Below, in pieces: positions 1 through 13,584 of a stretch of 64,000 nucleotides of DNA. Below the pieces are notes generated by a model, which saw nothing but the letters and a program-made list of their open reading frames with translations, was not told where the DNA came from and searched no databases. Within the stretch, counting starts at the first letter, position 1. Each line of letters opens with the position of its first letter. A program made the position numbers and the translations under genes. Source of the stretch: Apteryx mantelli (Eukaryota > Chordata > Aves > Apterygiformes > Apterygidae); contig NC_090020.1 in the NCBI RefSeq assembly GCF_036417845.1, forward strand, positions 33,712,425 to 33,776,424. Reading direction: 5' to 3'.

Positions 1-3000
1 CTCACATCCCTCAATTTCCAGTGCAAGGCAGCCTGGATGATAGCTGCTGCCATCCCACCTCTGGAGGGGAGCTCTGAACCCATGGTGCCTCTGAGTGCCT
101 TTCTGCCAGGGTACGCCTGCTCTTTCAGAGATGTCCAGTGCACAAGAGACCTATCTAGGAATAAATGGGGACACAAGACACCCTTCCATTTCACATTGGC
201 CCATTGTATTCTTTGATATGATTTGTGGGGCCACAGATACCCAAAAGGAATTTACATATCTTTCTTTTCCTCCTGAACTGAAGGGGGACCAGTGCCCAAT
301 CGCCAAAGAGAATCTGGACCTACCTATTTATGTGCTGCATAAGAGTAGGTTGTGGGTCTTTTCAGATCACCCACTGAAAAGATTATGTCTGGCATTAATT
401 AATTAGCAGTGGTCATTTCTGTTTAATACACCTCTGCATGAATCCTTGTTTTTGTTAAAAACATTCAAGCAGCAAGTGAAAAATCCCCACTGATGGTTAC
501 GCGAGAGGTGAAATAACTGAACTGCTCAGAAACGGGCCACAAATCATGACTGTGAATCCGGGCTGTCCCACACAAGGTAAAGGTGCTTAGACCTAACATT
601 TTGATTCAGGCCCCATCTTTAATTTAAACTTCGCTTGGCTGCTTTAAACAGAACACTGATTGCCTAGACAGATTTTCAGTGTTCCACAGCAGCAGTCTGT
701 TAACCTATTTAGATGGTATCTACAGTAGTAATGAGATTAGAAACTAGAAGGAAAACTGGGAGAAAGAGAAGGCAAGAAATTTCAAAGCAGTTTAAAATTT
801 TGGTACTATTTTTTTGATGGAAGTACCAGAAAGAAGGGTCATATTGTCCCACAAGTCATAAATGCATCAAGTCTGGCCAGTTGATATGAGCTAATCCTGT
901 AAAGACAGTCAAGTAGTAGCTAGATTTGGAATGAGGCTAATGCCTAGATAATACAAAACAATTAGAAGATATTATGTATTTCTCCCTATTGATACCTCCT
1001 CATCGACTAATTGTAGCTCTTGGGAGCTCTGTGTTCACTACAAAGCTAGTTTTTCTGGATTCCAAAGACCTGAAAGCTGTACTTTCCAAACTTTCACTGC
1101 TGACTTCTCAAGTGTCAGCCTGCTTCAGCAATTACATTTCCTTCAGGCTCCTAATTTGGGAGACACTGCTCCACAGGATCTTGTTTGCTCTAGGGCAGAG
1201 ATGCTATTTTGGGCATCAGAAAATCTAGTGCTGCTTTTTCCAGAAGTACATTTTTTTCCACAGTCTTTTTGTCTCTGGATCTCAGTTTTGCAGCTCTAAA
1301 ATGAGGATGAGTTTCAACTTCTCCCTAACTGGTCTGTTCTGTCTGATTTAAGTCCATGACAGCATCTGTTTCTCCCTCTCTTTATATTGTACCTATCTTC
1401 CTGAGATCTCTGGCTTGCTCATAGGACAAGGTGATGCTATTGTAAAGCATATATGTGAAAGCCATAGCTGCTAATTTGTGGAGAATCCCTTCTTCAGTCA
1501 GCAGTTCAGGACATTTTTGGAGGCTGGGGGTCAGAGAGCTCCCACAATAGGTCTTTGTTGTTAAATTTCACTATTGCTTTGACTGAAACAAAGACAGGCC
1601 CTGCAAGTGGAGCCCTGTAGCAGGAGAGAATTCAGTTTTCATGGAAAATCACAACCTATTAGCAGTTGTGAGGACAAGCTATCGCCCATTAGAGCTACTG
1701 CTGGAAGAGACTGCCTGCGCACACCAATGGAAAAGTCTGTCTGCTTGGACTATGCGAGTCAGGAAATGGCCACGCTGAGATCAAAATCAACCAAGTTTAA
1801 AAGTCTGCAGCCCAGCAAAAGACCAGGTAGTCTTAAACTGTAAAAATGCTACACCTTATGCTGCTAAAGAAAATATTCCTAAAGCACAAGGTATCACCTA
1901 TAGACAAACATGAGATTTAAAAATTGTAAACAGTTCAAAGAATATCAGAGGGAAAAATTTAAGGTTCTAAACCTTTTAGAAAACAGCTAAGCTTCTTATA
2001 AAAGATAAACCTAACTTAAGGAAGGGCCTGGAAAAACATTATAGTGTTTGGTTTGCCATGATTGAAGTATAGATATTGAGGTAGCTAAAATAGCAGCTTA
2101 TAACACAATTAAATTTGTAATTCTTTCAATGTATTTGCACATGAATGTCAGGAGCACTTCTGACCATAGCAGGAGACAGGTATACACAGAAAATCTAAAG
2201 TAAAGCTAAGTAGCATTCAAATTAAACCTCTTGATGAGATAGAGATAGAAACGCTTCCAAGGTGTGAGGAATAGTCACCTCAGCTATCTGAAGAATAGTC
2301 ATAGGAAAAGTCACCCACTTTCCTAGGAAAAAATGTTTAATATATAGTTATTTAAATGATTTAATTGGGTACTGCATTATTTAATTTGCCATCTTACCTT
2401 TCGTGTCAGTCATTGAAACTAATATATTACATCCTTAGAATCTTTCCTACAGAAAAAATTTTCTGTTTTACCTTGCAGTATTTGGGAGGAAAAGAAACCT
2501 TTTAAAAATTTCATTTCTCTCAAGAAAGATAATTTGGGGAATTAGAGATATATCTGATATGCTTCTCTAGCAGTCTATGGAAGCCATATATCTTTAAGGG
2601 AACAATCATCTTTTCTATACATTTTAAGAAATTGATATCCTGTGGAAGATTATAAAATCCCTACTTGCAAAATCCTACTTTTTCCCTCCAAGAAAGGAGT
2701 GTGCAGATCCTTGGATGGTGACCTGAGGTCTCCTGACAGTAGGCTTTGTTTCTCTGTTACCTCTTCCAGGTGGCAGAGGTAGATCACTACACATACAGAA
2801 AGCTTCAGAAGAAATATCTCCTTCAGTTTCACAGGCCTGCTAAAACAGCTGGTGGAAGCTAATATTGCTAGTTAGCTTCTACAAAATGCTTCTGTTAACA
2901 AAAATCAACTACAAAATCCCCCTTGTGAGCCCAAAGACAAGTGGGATTGTTCTGGCCTCCTTTCATTCTGTAAATCAGAATATGAACAGTGAGAAAAAAC

Positions 3001-6000
3001 ACGTTTTCTGCCAGCCGCACTCCAGCAGAGTATTTTGAGAATCTCCTCTTCATACTTGCTTTCCTCCGCAAGAGTAAATGAAACGAGGCCTCCTTTCTGC
3101 TGTGCACATGCACATTTTCTCCTTCTATTCAAAAACCCCTTTTGAGCCGCTGGCATGTATTTCTGGTGGGCACTCAGGAGCCCAGGAAATTTCAAAGGAG
3201 CTGTGAATAGCTGCTAACGGTGGCATTCAAAAGAGAGAAGCTAGTGGGAGCTAAAAAGCTAAGGCAATTGTGCAGTTTATTCTTTACATGGGAGGCAAAA
3301 GTCAGATTTTTGGAATTCTGGGTAGTTTACTGAAACCTTTCAGTAGCTTTGTATGGACTTGGATTTCCCAAGTTGTTTGTTTTATTAACATAAATCTATT
3401 ATCTGACAGTTTTCCCTCAATTAACTGTAGTGTCATCTGCGGTGCCAGGTTTATCCAAGATGCTTTTTGATAAATTTAATGTTCTAGTTCTAATGTTGGC
3501 GTCAGCCTTCTACTTCAACCTAACAGTTTAGGATCTTGCTTAGTGAAAAAACAGATAATATATCTGCTGCCTCAGTCACTGAAGCTAATTTACTTACCGC
3601 AGTCATCTTGAAATATGTGGGGAAGCTATGCAGAGTCCCATAAACATATTTGCATAGAGAGCAGTTCCTCTGTACCATGGATAACAGCATCACAATTTCG
3701 GTTAAGAGTAGAAGAATAGAGCTCTTTTAAAATGAGCCTATCGGTAAACCAATAGAAAATAGACTGCTTTTAATAATTTCCTTTACCTTTTCCATTCATC
3801 AAAGTCACAGTATCAGCCTCCGAAGTATTTCAGACATTCAGAAAAACTGCCCAAGATACAAGTTCCTCCATTTTTGCAGCAAAGTGTGTTTAACATCTTG
3901 CCTGTGAGATTTTGTTAAAAGCAGCAACTCCTACACCCTACCTTCACACATACATATGTTCTTACATCTGTCATCATCTGAGAGTTATAAATGCAGATGT
4001 TCCTTCAACTGTGTTGAAATACAATGGGCTAGGAAAAAAGAGATTTTAAAATAAAGAAATATTGAAAATGTCTGTTACACAAGGACTATGTTGCTTTTGG
4101 GTATTCTTTAACCTGTTCTGGGCCACATGGCAGGATGATAAGATAACCTCTTCATGTCTTGCATCCCATGTTTTTAGTGGCTCTATAATTGCTTGAGATT
4201 CTTCTGGTAGGAGCTGAGAAACAAGATTGTCCTTCAGTACTATATTTTCCTCATGTTATTGCCTAACGCAGATTGAAGTCAGGGTGAAAGGAGGAAATGG
4301 CTCTGTAAAACCATTTTTAGTGAAAAAATTGTCCCAGTCTGCAGTGGTCAGGGAGCTGTTTTAATTTATTGCCAGCATCACTTTGGCAAGACTACAGAGA
4401 AAATCCATGAGTCTCTTTTCAAGTAAAAGTGCACCTAAAAAAAATGGTTTTGAAAAGAGAAATTTGGGATCCTGCCAAGTTTTAAAACATGATCATGAGA
4501 AAGGTATGTTGGTTCCCTCACTCATTACTGGCCTCTCCCTATCAAGACCAAGTCTCTTATAACACAGCAAAGCTTATTTTCAAGGCACAATATGTATAGT
4601 TCATTTCCCACATCACTTCTCCTTCTTAAAAACTATTTGCTTCAAGTGGTCGGAAAATAGGTTCTTTTCAACAGCGAGCTCTCCTTGGCTTCCAGTGTGA
4701 AAGACTTTTAAAAGCTTCAAGTAGAGATTGGTGAATGCAGAGCAAGGTTACACATTTGAACTGCCTTTACTGGTGGTCCTGCCTTATAGTGAGCTTTCTA
4801 AAGACTTCCTGGTAAAAAAAAAAAATTACTGGCAGCAGAAATATCAGATTTTGCTTTCCTTCAGGAATGATCCCAGAAATCCACTGGTCCCTAGCACTCA
4901 TGTTAGAAATGTGATTTTAAAATAAATCATCTAATTTAAGAAGTAGAAACAAACAGACCAGATAAGGTAGCTAAGCAAAAATTTAGAAATGTGATACAGA
5001 TGGAGAATTTAGTGCTTTAAAAACAAGTTCAAGAGGAATGAAATCTGCTTGCAGACACTTAGCAGAACAAGAAAGTGAGGTAAATGCCACCAAGGCATTT
5101 GGTTTGAATTGTTCACTCTGTTATCATGATTCCTTCAGCAGAAAGATTGTTTCAGTGCATGTTTCTTAATTATAGGATAGCACAGAAACTTGCTGTCTTT
5201 GAGGTCACAGAGAGGTAGTTGAGAATACAACTTTGCAAAGATATTTGTTCCATTAATTGACTCTAGCAAGAATCCAAAATATTTCAGGAATGCTTGTGTT
5301 CCTAAAGCAACTGCCCTTGTCCAATTCTTTGGAGGTCTTCTGTCTTGCCTTTAATTTTAATAAGGAAAAACATAAGGGAAAAAGGGAATATTTTCAAGTC
5401 TTTCCTCACATGCTGACAGTAAAAAGTCTCTTACCCATTCCCAGTCCCAGCTTCAGGGTGTCAGAGAACAGAAGAACACAAAAGAGTCTAAAACAGAGAA
5501 GGGGGCTCAGCAGAAGGGTAAAGGAGAGTCTAAGTTGCAGCTTAGGTGGGAAAAGGAGAAGAATCCCTCAAAGTAGCTAAATACTTGGTTTACAAAAATC
5601 AACTGATCAGCAAAGTTCTCATTAACTAATTTCAACTCACTGAAAAAAAGGGGAAATCTTTTCTCATCAGTTGGTAGAAAATCACTCAAGAACACTGACA
5701 GAGCCGTAAAGAGGATCTCGACCTTTGTAGCCTAGTAGGGAGGCTCTTACTCATTATCCTGCATCCTTTCAAAACAGAGGAAGAAATAACAACGTATTCT
5801 GTGGCAAGCCCCTCTAGCTACTGCGTACCATCATTTGTTTAAAGAAAAAATCCCCTGTGAGAACTCAAAGCAGCTTTTCAAGTTGCATCCTGTACGACTT
5901 GGCTGCTACTTCTGCTTTCCTGCTTAGCAAGTCAGTCAATAAGCACCTGAAAGGCAATTATCACCTGTCTACCCCCCACTCCCAGTATGGATATTTCCAC

Positions 6001-9000
6001 TACTGCTCACTGGCGTGAACTTATGTCACAGCAGATACGGGCTGCCTATGCCTCTTTCTGGGATAATCTGCCCCACTACTGCACACGTTGTACAGCAAGT
6101 GTCAGAGGCAGATGTGTTTTCACTGATACATGTGGGATGAAGACTGATTTATATCTATATAGGCATAAATTGCCACAGGAACATTTTGAAAAGCCAGCAG
6201 GGTGTGCAAAAAGCACATGTTGTAGGAAATATCTAGTTTTAAAAACTGAAATACCAAAGCCATGAACTGAATAACTTCTCAACTCATCTTCAAGAGAAAC
6301 CATAATTACATTAAGTCTAGGATATCTAAATGGGACTTTTGGGGTTATACAGTGGAAATTGGCCTGATTCCTTCTTCCCCAGGTAGGGGTCCTGGCCACG
6401 ATTTGGGCATGACACTGCAAGCTGCTTCAGACTGGCAAATCCTTAGTCCTGTCAAAGCCTCCTGAAATCACAGTATTTCTGGGTAGACTTATGGATTTGC
6501 TGATCCCATGCAAAATGGAGAACCTTGTGTGAGAGACTTGCTTGTATGCAGACTAGTGCCTGCCTCAAGAAATTTGCACCTGCAAAGTTTAAAATTGAAC
6601 TAATCATCAGGTGAGTGCCAGGCGGGTGGCCAAGATCCTTTACAGTCTAGCACAAGGCGTTGGAGCTTGTCGACTTTAGGAATTACACGTAAATTGCCAT
6701 GTCAAAGGGACCAGGCCTTTGGGAGAACTGGTATGACAATATGGATTTACACACTCATTTTGCAACACAAAAGCACAACAAAAGGTCAAGGCAATAGAGA
6801 ATACCGGGCTAGATGCCATGCCTCCATTAAAGAAATATTAGTGACATTTCCTACTGGGGCTAACAAGGAGCCAGTCTTAAGTTAGTGGTGGCCCCTTGGG
6901 TAACCAAAGTTGGTGTTTTGAGTACACTGTCATCTACCACTATTTGGGATGGCTCTCACAGAATTTGTGCACAGTTTCCTTAGTGCACACAGAGTGATTA
7001 CATTGCAGTCATTGGAAAAATAAGCATCTCTCTTTCTCAAATGCAACGCTACATGAACAAGACGCAAAATGACTTACTAGCTAACTTGGGAAAACAGAAC
7101 TTTCAAGGTCAGATATAAGTAGCTGATTATTAAAATTTGACTTTGGGATATCAAAAGTCCTGGAATGCTTTTAGATTTTCCTGGTTTTCACATAAAGTGA
7201 AAAGAGAAGTCTATAGGAAGGGAACAGCAATGTTTTTACCAGAATATAGTGAGAAATATTTCCAAGTTGTAGACTCCCTTGTAGCACTTTCTTTGCATAC
7301 TTTTTTCCTTCCCTTCTTCTTTTACTACCTTCAGCTTCTTGGTGTTAAACTGAGCTGGCAGTGTTACAGGCCATTTTAAATCAATGCTTGCAGAACTGCA
7401 AGAAGTGTGAAGTTGCCACTGAAGAGTCAATGAGGAGGCAGTGATAGCAGTTATCAGCTCTTCTGCGCAAATGTCCTAGGTTTTCCAGCTGTGTGAACCT
7501 TTCCAAGTTTGATTAAAACAGGATTAATGTTGGTTTTTAAACATATATATATAAATATGTATAAAAAATGAACCAATTTGTGTGTGCTAGCAAGTCATAA
7601 TTCTTCGGAGAGGTTTGCATTTGAATGCACCCAATTTTCCCATGGTGAACAGTGACTGCAAACTGTTAGGTAAGTTATGGGCTTGACAAAGCATGCTGTA
7701 TTGCACGAGGTTTGCACCATTTCACTGTTGTGTCAGAACCAGAAGAGGCTACACTTCAGTGGTGAAGACAATGTGTCAGTTCAGGACATCAAGCCCACTG
7801 TGCATATAGTGCTGGAGGTGTGGAAGGTGCCTAGTGTGCAAGGGAGGGCAGAGGTCTTTTTTTATCTTCCTTATCTTCTTATCTTTTCTTCCATTTCCTT
7901 GCTATTGTGATGTGGTTCTCCTTGAACTAGGCAGGGCAGGTCATGTTGTTTAATGGGGGAAAATCTGAGCTACTCCTGTCCCGTGAGCTGCTTCCAGCCA
8001 CTGGCTTCTGATTTTCTCCTATCTCTTCCACACAATTTGGTTCACTAAGTCAGCAGAGAGCACATTCAACAGAAAGAAAAAGTTTCTTGTTTTTTGTTTT
8101 TTTTTTAGTCTGTGACTTAAATTTGCTCAACCATCATCAGAATAGGTGTTTTTTGGCCAACAGCATGGGCAGGAAAGAGATGTGGAGAAGAAGGGAATGG
8201 GGAACATGGCCTACCCATTGCTGTCTGCAAGCTCCATGTCAGCTCAGCACCAGCTCAGCAATCCCATTAAAATTTGTCTTGGGGACAAAGTTGGTTAAAT
8301 ATGTAAATATGAATGTTCAAGCCTAAAAATGGGGTCAGAAACAACATAGCCTCTACTTACCTGCAATGGGACAATTGTCCACAATTGTTAAGACCTACCA
8401 GTGAGTACACTGGGACAAGGATGAGGCCAACAGGCTTGGATCATAGTCAGCTGTGTAAATTAGTATTAAGGGAGCAATTTTTATTTGCTCCATATCTTGA
8501 ACGATACATTAGCATTCTACATTAGCTTGCTAAATGTTAAAAAATGGTTACGTGCTGAAGTCAGTGGAGCTACATAAGTTAAATTCCCAGCTATGGAAGC
8601 TGGAATATAATAAACTATCTTTTTCTCTGCAGATCCTCTGTCTTCTTCAGGAGACAGTTTGGACAGGGTGCCATGAATGTGTCAGACATTTGTAGTAACT
8701 TAGAGATCCTACAAATTTAAGTCTTATCTTAGCCACAGTTCTATTTGCAATTACTGGGATATAAATCTAGGCAAAATAATCTGTGTCAATAAATTTACTG
8801 TGAGTTTTCCTCTTGTGTAACTGTAAATATATTTAAATCCTAGAAGACGATTTGGACACTGTTAAATGATGCTGAGTTATAAAATGAAGTAACATGACTC
8901 TGGACAATAAAGTGCATGCCATGTCTTCTGAGAGTGTACCAACCATGTATGAATGAAGACACAACTAACGGTGCTATGACATTCTTTTCAATCTTTTTTT

Positions 9001-10884
9001 TTTACTAGTTTCACATTCTGCTGAACTGAATATAACAACTTGCTGCTACTAATGGGGGAAGACTTCTCCCCCTGCCTCTCTGCTTTTTCCTTCTCACTCC
9101 CAGTCGAGCGGTCCAGTCTTGTCCACTGTGCTGGTACTTGTTGGACTCAACAGCTAAACTGATTTGTCTCACAGAAAACTACCCATGTATTTTGCTGGAA
9201 CAGCTTTCTTCTGGGATAAGGAAGAAGCTCACTGAGAGGAACTGATGACTGCAAGAGTTGGCACAAGGTAAATGGTGGGAGCATGCAGCTAGGAGTAGGG
9301 AAAGAGGTCCAAAAAAGTGGTAGCAAGACTTCACACTTTTCCATGGAATGGATCTGTTAGGTCAGCTCACCTTGTCCCATGAAATCATGCCTTAAACCCT
9401 ACATTTAGACTTGGACTACATGCCATCATAGAGAAATAAGGCCTGCAGACCCTTGTAGTTTCTGAGTGTTTTATCCAAATTTCTTCTTCTGGTTCCTATC
9501 GGGGGCTCACTTTGCTCTCCACTAGTGCAAAGCAGGCCCTCCAACCCTGAATCAGTCAAAAAGTGTCTTTTCACTTTTTTTTTCTTAATGTATTTTATTT
9601 TCCATGCTCCTTCTTTGCTTGCTTGGAATGCAAATCTCCTCAAATTTCTGAAATACAGTGTTCCAGTCAGCCTTGTCAGAGCTAACTGAAAACTGTTTAA
9701 AACACAAACTGCCTGAGAATCAATGACTGTCAGAAATCAACCTTTCTCTTTTTCCAGCACCCACTGCTTGTGGATACAGAGTAAAGCGCTGCTTAAATCC
9801 TTTTCTTATTTACAGAGGAATGTGGGCTTTTAATTGCTCTGTTTTCCACCCAGTATGTATTTTTCCTAGCACTTTTAGCTCTGGCATCCCTTGTTATTTG
9901 GTAATTATTGCAAGGTCAGGGACTCTGACAGAGGCCTCCCTCATTTAACTTTCATACTGCTGTGGGTCAGGGCTGTGCGAGCCTCCATGCAACCCTGCAA
10001 CACGCCCCACATGCACTGGCTTCAAGCGAGTACAGGTGGGACCTGGGGAGACAGCTCCTCGCCTCCAAAAAAATGAGCTGCCAGAGCTATTTTTTCAATA
10101 GTCCTGGTGGAGTTTGATCAGTTGGTGAAAATTGCTGTCTGACTGGTGCCAGCAATAGTGGGGGAGAATATTCAGAAGAGCCCTGAGTTGTGAGGACCTT
10201 CTTAAAACATGCTCTCACCGCAGTGTCTATCAGCATGATGCTGCTTGGATACTGCCTCTTATTGTTGTGGTATTTTTATTATTTCCATTGTGGAATCTGA
10301 GCACTTCACACTTTTTTTTTACTTTCCATGTTAGAAGCCTGTAATTTTGCTGCTTCAGATCATAAATTCTGATAGTCCTAGTATAAATGTATGGTTATCT
10401 ATCATTACAAAGAGTTAAAAACATAGCAAAATATTTCCATTAAAGATATTGCCATTCTCTCTGATTTTTAACTTCCAGAGAAATTCTTACCATGTCTAAT
10501 TACAAGTTTATTGTATTAGAATATTTTCCACCTGAGACATTTATCTATAAATCTGTAATACTGTTACTAAAACTGCGCTGAAGGTTGGACTTATTAAAAC
10601 TTCCCTTCCAAATCAAAATGATGGATGTGGGTTTTAATGGGACAGTTCATTTAAATAAATTAAACACCATTTAAACTGTTTTTAAAAATCATTACATTCT
10701 GCTAGGTTAATTATTTTAAAGTTATTGTTTAATCTGTATGAATTGCCCAGACAGAACCAGAGTCCTTCATCCTTTCTTGCAATTCGTCATCTGCCATGAT
10801 AAACTGCGTTGTCTTCACCTGTAATTACCTTCTGTAATTGCCACTGCCCCCTCTTGTAATGCTTACTTGACAGACTGAAGGATA
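1..10884. other. Upstream intergenic DNA, no gene recognised
   Basis: AT-rich unique sequence. The open frames here are short (at most about 114 codons), occur on both strands, and show no family motifs or matched splice sites. Overlapping TAATTA cores occur at 396-405, and an AATAAA at about 8906 is followed by GT-rich sequence. I see no interspersed repeat. In mammals TDGF1 lies divergently next to LRRC2; I looked for its cysteine-rich EGF-CFC signature on the minus strand and did not find it. Confidence 0.6.
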
Positions 10885-10899
10885 ATATATATATATATA
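10885..10899. repeat. (AT)n microsatellite
   Basis: About seven uninterrupted AT units in intergenic DNA. A similar shorter AT run is at 7543-7553. Confidence 0.8.
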
Positions 10900-13312
10900 G
10901 TGGCTGTAGCACCTTTAATATTTACTGTTGCCAACAATACAAAGCTCAGCTGCTTTGAGCGGTACTGATAAAGGATAATGTTCTTATTAGCATGCTGCTC
11001 ATGCAGAAGTGGCTGGTGTGGAGCTTTCTATCTGCACGTCCTGCAAGCTCTTCAAGTGCATCTCCCATCCTGAGGCTACGGCACACAACTGGCAGTAGGA
11101 CTTTCTGAGTACAGAAATAATTGACATATCAGACTGGACAAGGAGAGCCCATAAGGACTATTAGGACCAGCAGTTACCCTCAAACCCAAGCATCTGTCAA
11201 ACCCATTTGGCTTCTGCTGCACAGACTGGTGGGACACTGTCCCAGGCAGGACACCTGGGGATGGGGGTCTCCCCTCCAGCCTGTGCACAAACCCCAGTGC
11301 TCCCCTGCCCCGTGGCTCTCCATGGCATGGAATATGCACTGTGTGGCTCTCAGCCAGATGAAGATTTATAGGCTAGTGGGGTCAGGAAGATTGGCAACTC
11401 CATCCTTGCAGAATAGAGCCTCTTTTGTCAGGTTGTATTCCACTGCTCTTAAATATTCAGTGGCATCTACCTTCTGTTAACCAGCCCCATGAGTCATGTG
11501 CAGAAGGAAATGCCTGACTGTTTCTGAGTGAATTACCTTATCAATATTAATGTGTCTTAAGAATGTTCATAAAATTAAAACTCCTCCTTTTGCACCTCCA
11601 GGCTTTCTTTCTCATTCTTGGTCTTTGTATTTCTCTCGCTTCAAGTTAAAACCCAACACTCGGTATGAATGAAAACCATTAACAACCCAGCAGACTGGCA
11701 CAATTACATTATTTTTCTTCCTTTCAGGGCTCTTCCTGAAGGTTTTTATATTTACAGTGTTAAAATGGCATTTTTTGAGGCTGAACTTTTCTTCAGTGCA
11801 ATTTCTTTCAGCTCTGTCTGTAGTATAGAACAGGACGTAAGGCAGGGCGAGAACCACTGCAGAATTAGCTCAGGTCTGATGGCACAAGAGCTACAGTGAA
11901 CACAGATTTTTCATTACAACCCTAGGTCAAGCTTTACTGCCCTAATTTGAACTAGCTTCTTATGTGGCGCTATAGATGCAGAAATTATCCTTGTCTGACA
12001 GCCCTCTCATCTGGGCTGCAAGTGTCTGAAATCTACCTGAACTGTTGCTGACATGTTTATCAGGTCATGCCAGTGTCATCTAAATCTAATCTGTAATAAG
12101 TAGGATGACACTGAGTTGAGAAGTCACGCAGTAATTTTCTTCCTATGCTTATCCGAAAGTTGCTCCTGTTGGATAAGATCACATTCAGGCCCCCTCTCCC
12201 TCTGCTCATAGTTTATAGGTATGGATTAAAACTTCTTTTCCCCATGGCTCTACCTTACCTTATAAAGCTATGATAAGAATTTGGCAAAAGCTCAGAAATA
12301 TTGGGCAGCTGCCGGGGGTAGGGAGTGACTGCACATCAGCAAGAAGCAAGTTTCATAAACTCTCGAAATGAGTTTTCCATTGAAGCTGCCTAGGTTACAC
12401 CTTTGTTGTTGTTAACTCTTTCTTCTGGCTCACGCACAGGCCATGAGGCAGCTCCTGAGCCACTGAAACATCAAAACAACCTGGTGTTTTTAGCTAAATT
12501 GAAACTGGTGCTAGCTGACCTCAAAACATTGTCTGCAAATGGGTTTCAGAGCCCCATGACAGGTTGTGGAGCCACCAGCACAGCCAGTGCGGGGAGGCAA
12601 CAGGTGGCATAAGGGCATCTGCTGTCCCAGTGGGGGCCAGCCCCTATCGTGGGTCAAGTCCCAATGTTTACTATGACCTTCAGGTCTGTGGTGAACCCAG
12701 TGGCCATGTCTTCAGTAAGAGTTCATCTTGCTTTGATTTACCATGTGTCAGAACAGCAGTCTGAGGTCAGATTACACTTTTTCCCCTGTGAAAACAAGAG
12801 CTGGCCCTGGCACTCCTGGGCAAATTTGTTTTCTGATGTCATGGTTTTTCCTCACTTGCTGACATGACTTATGTGACAGCTCCATCAGTTCTCATGAGGA
12901 AGTTACAATAGTCTTTTGTCAATCTTCTTTTTAATTCTTTGGTGTCTTCATTCCTTTATTTCATCAAATTCAAGCTTATTGCCCCTGTTTTTAGGCCCTG
13001 CAAAATGCAATTCTATTTTCCAATTTGCCTTTGTGTCTTCTCATGACAATTAATTCCCAGCATGGGTTATTTAGAGTGCCTACTGAAAGGCATGTTGGCT
13101 ACAACAAAAGGTTAAATATCAGAAGCTGCTTACTGGAGAGCTCCTTAGCTTACCAGAAGCAGTCCAGGAATTAAAAACAACAGTACCTTGCTTGATTAGA
13201 AGACAGCTTTTGCTCCTCTCTTTCTCTCTTTTGCTATAGTTTGTCCTCATACACGGTGTTCCTCCAACAAAACTACTGATTGGTAGCCTAGTAATTTGCA
13301 CCACATATTGTG

Positions 13313-13334
13313 TATGGGACTACTATGGGACTAT
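13313..13334 (+). repeat. 11-bp tandem duplication
   Basis: TATGGGACTAC is followed at once by TATGGGACTAT, in intergenic DNA about 240 bp before the CTCF-like motif. Confidence 0.8.
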
Positions 13335-13570
13335 TGTAACAGGGCAATCACACCACAGAGAATTACATATTCTAGCTGCTTATTTGTACATGTATTCTGC
13401 AAAATATACTGCCAAAGGAGATATTTTGTCTGAGCCTGCATACAATACATAGAGATGAAGGGAAAAAAAGATATTTGTATTTGTCCCTGTGTAGCAGTAT
13501 TGCTGAAGGCAGAAAAACCTCATGGTTCAGTGCTCTGGGTGCAAAGGAGCTAGGTGTCCTTGTCCTTTGG

Positions 13571-13584
13571 TCAGCAGATGGCAC
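13571..13584 (+). promoter_or_regulatory. CTCF-like motif
   Basis: TCAGCAGATGGCAC matches the CTCF core CCASYAGRKGGCRS at 13 of 14 positions. It lies in the upstream intergenic region, 4.5 kb before the CpG island. Binding cannot be known from sequence alone. Confidence 0.4.

Noticed and set aside
11076..11480. Overlapping 87- and 119-codon frames on opposite strands
   Set aside because: No family features, no supporting splice sites or neighbouring exons.
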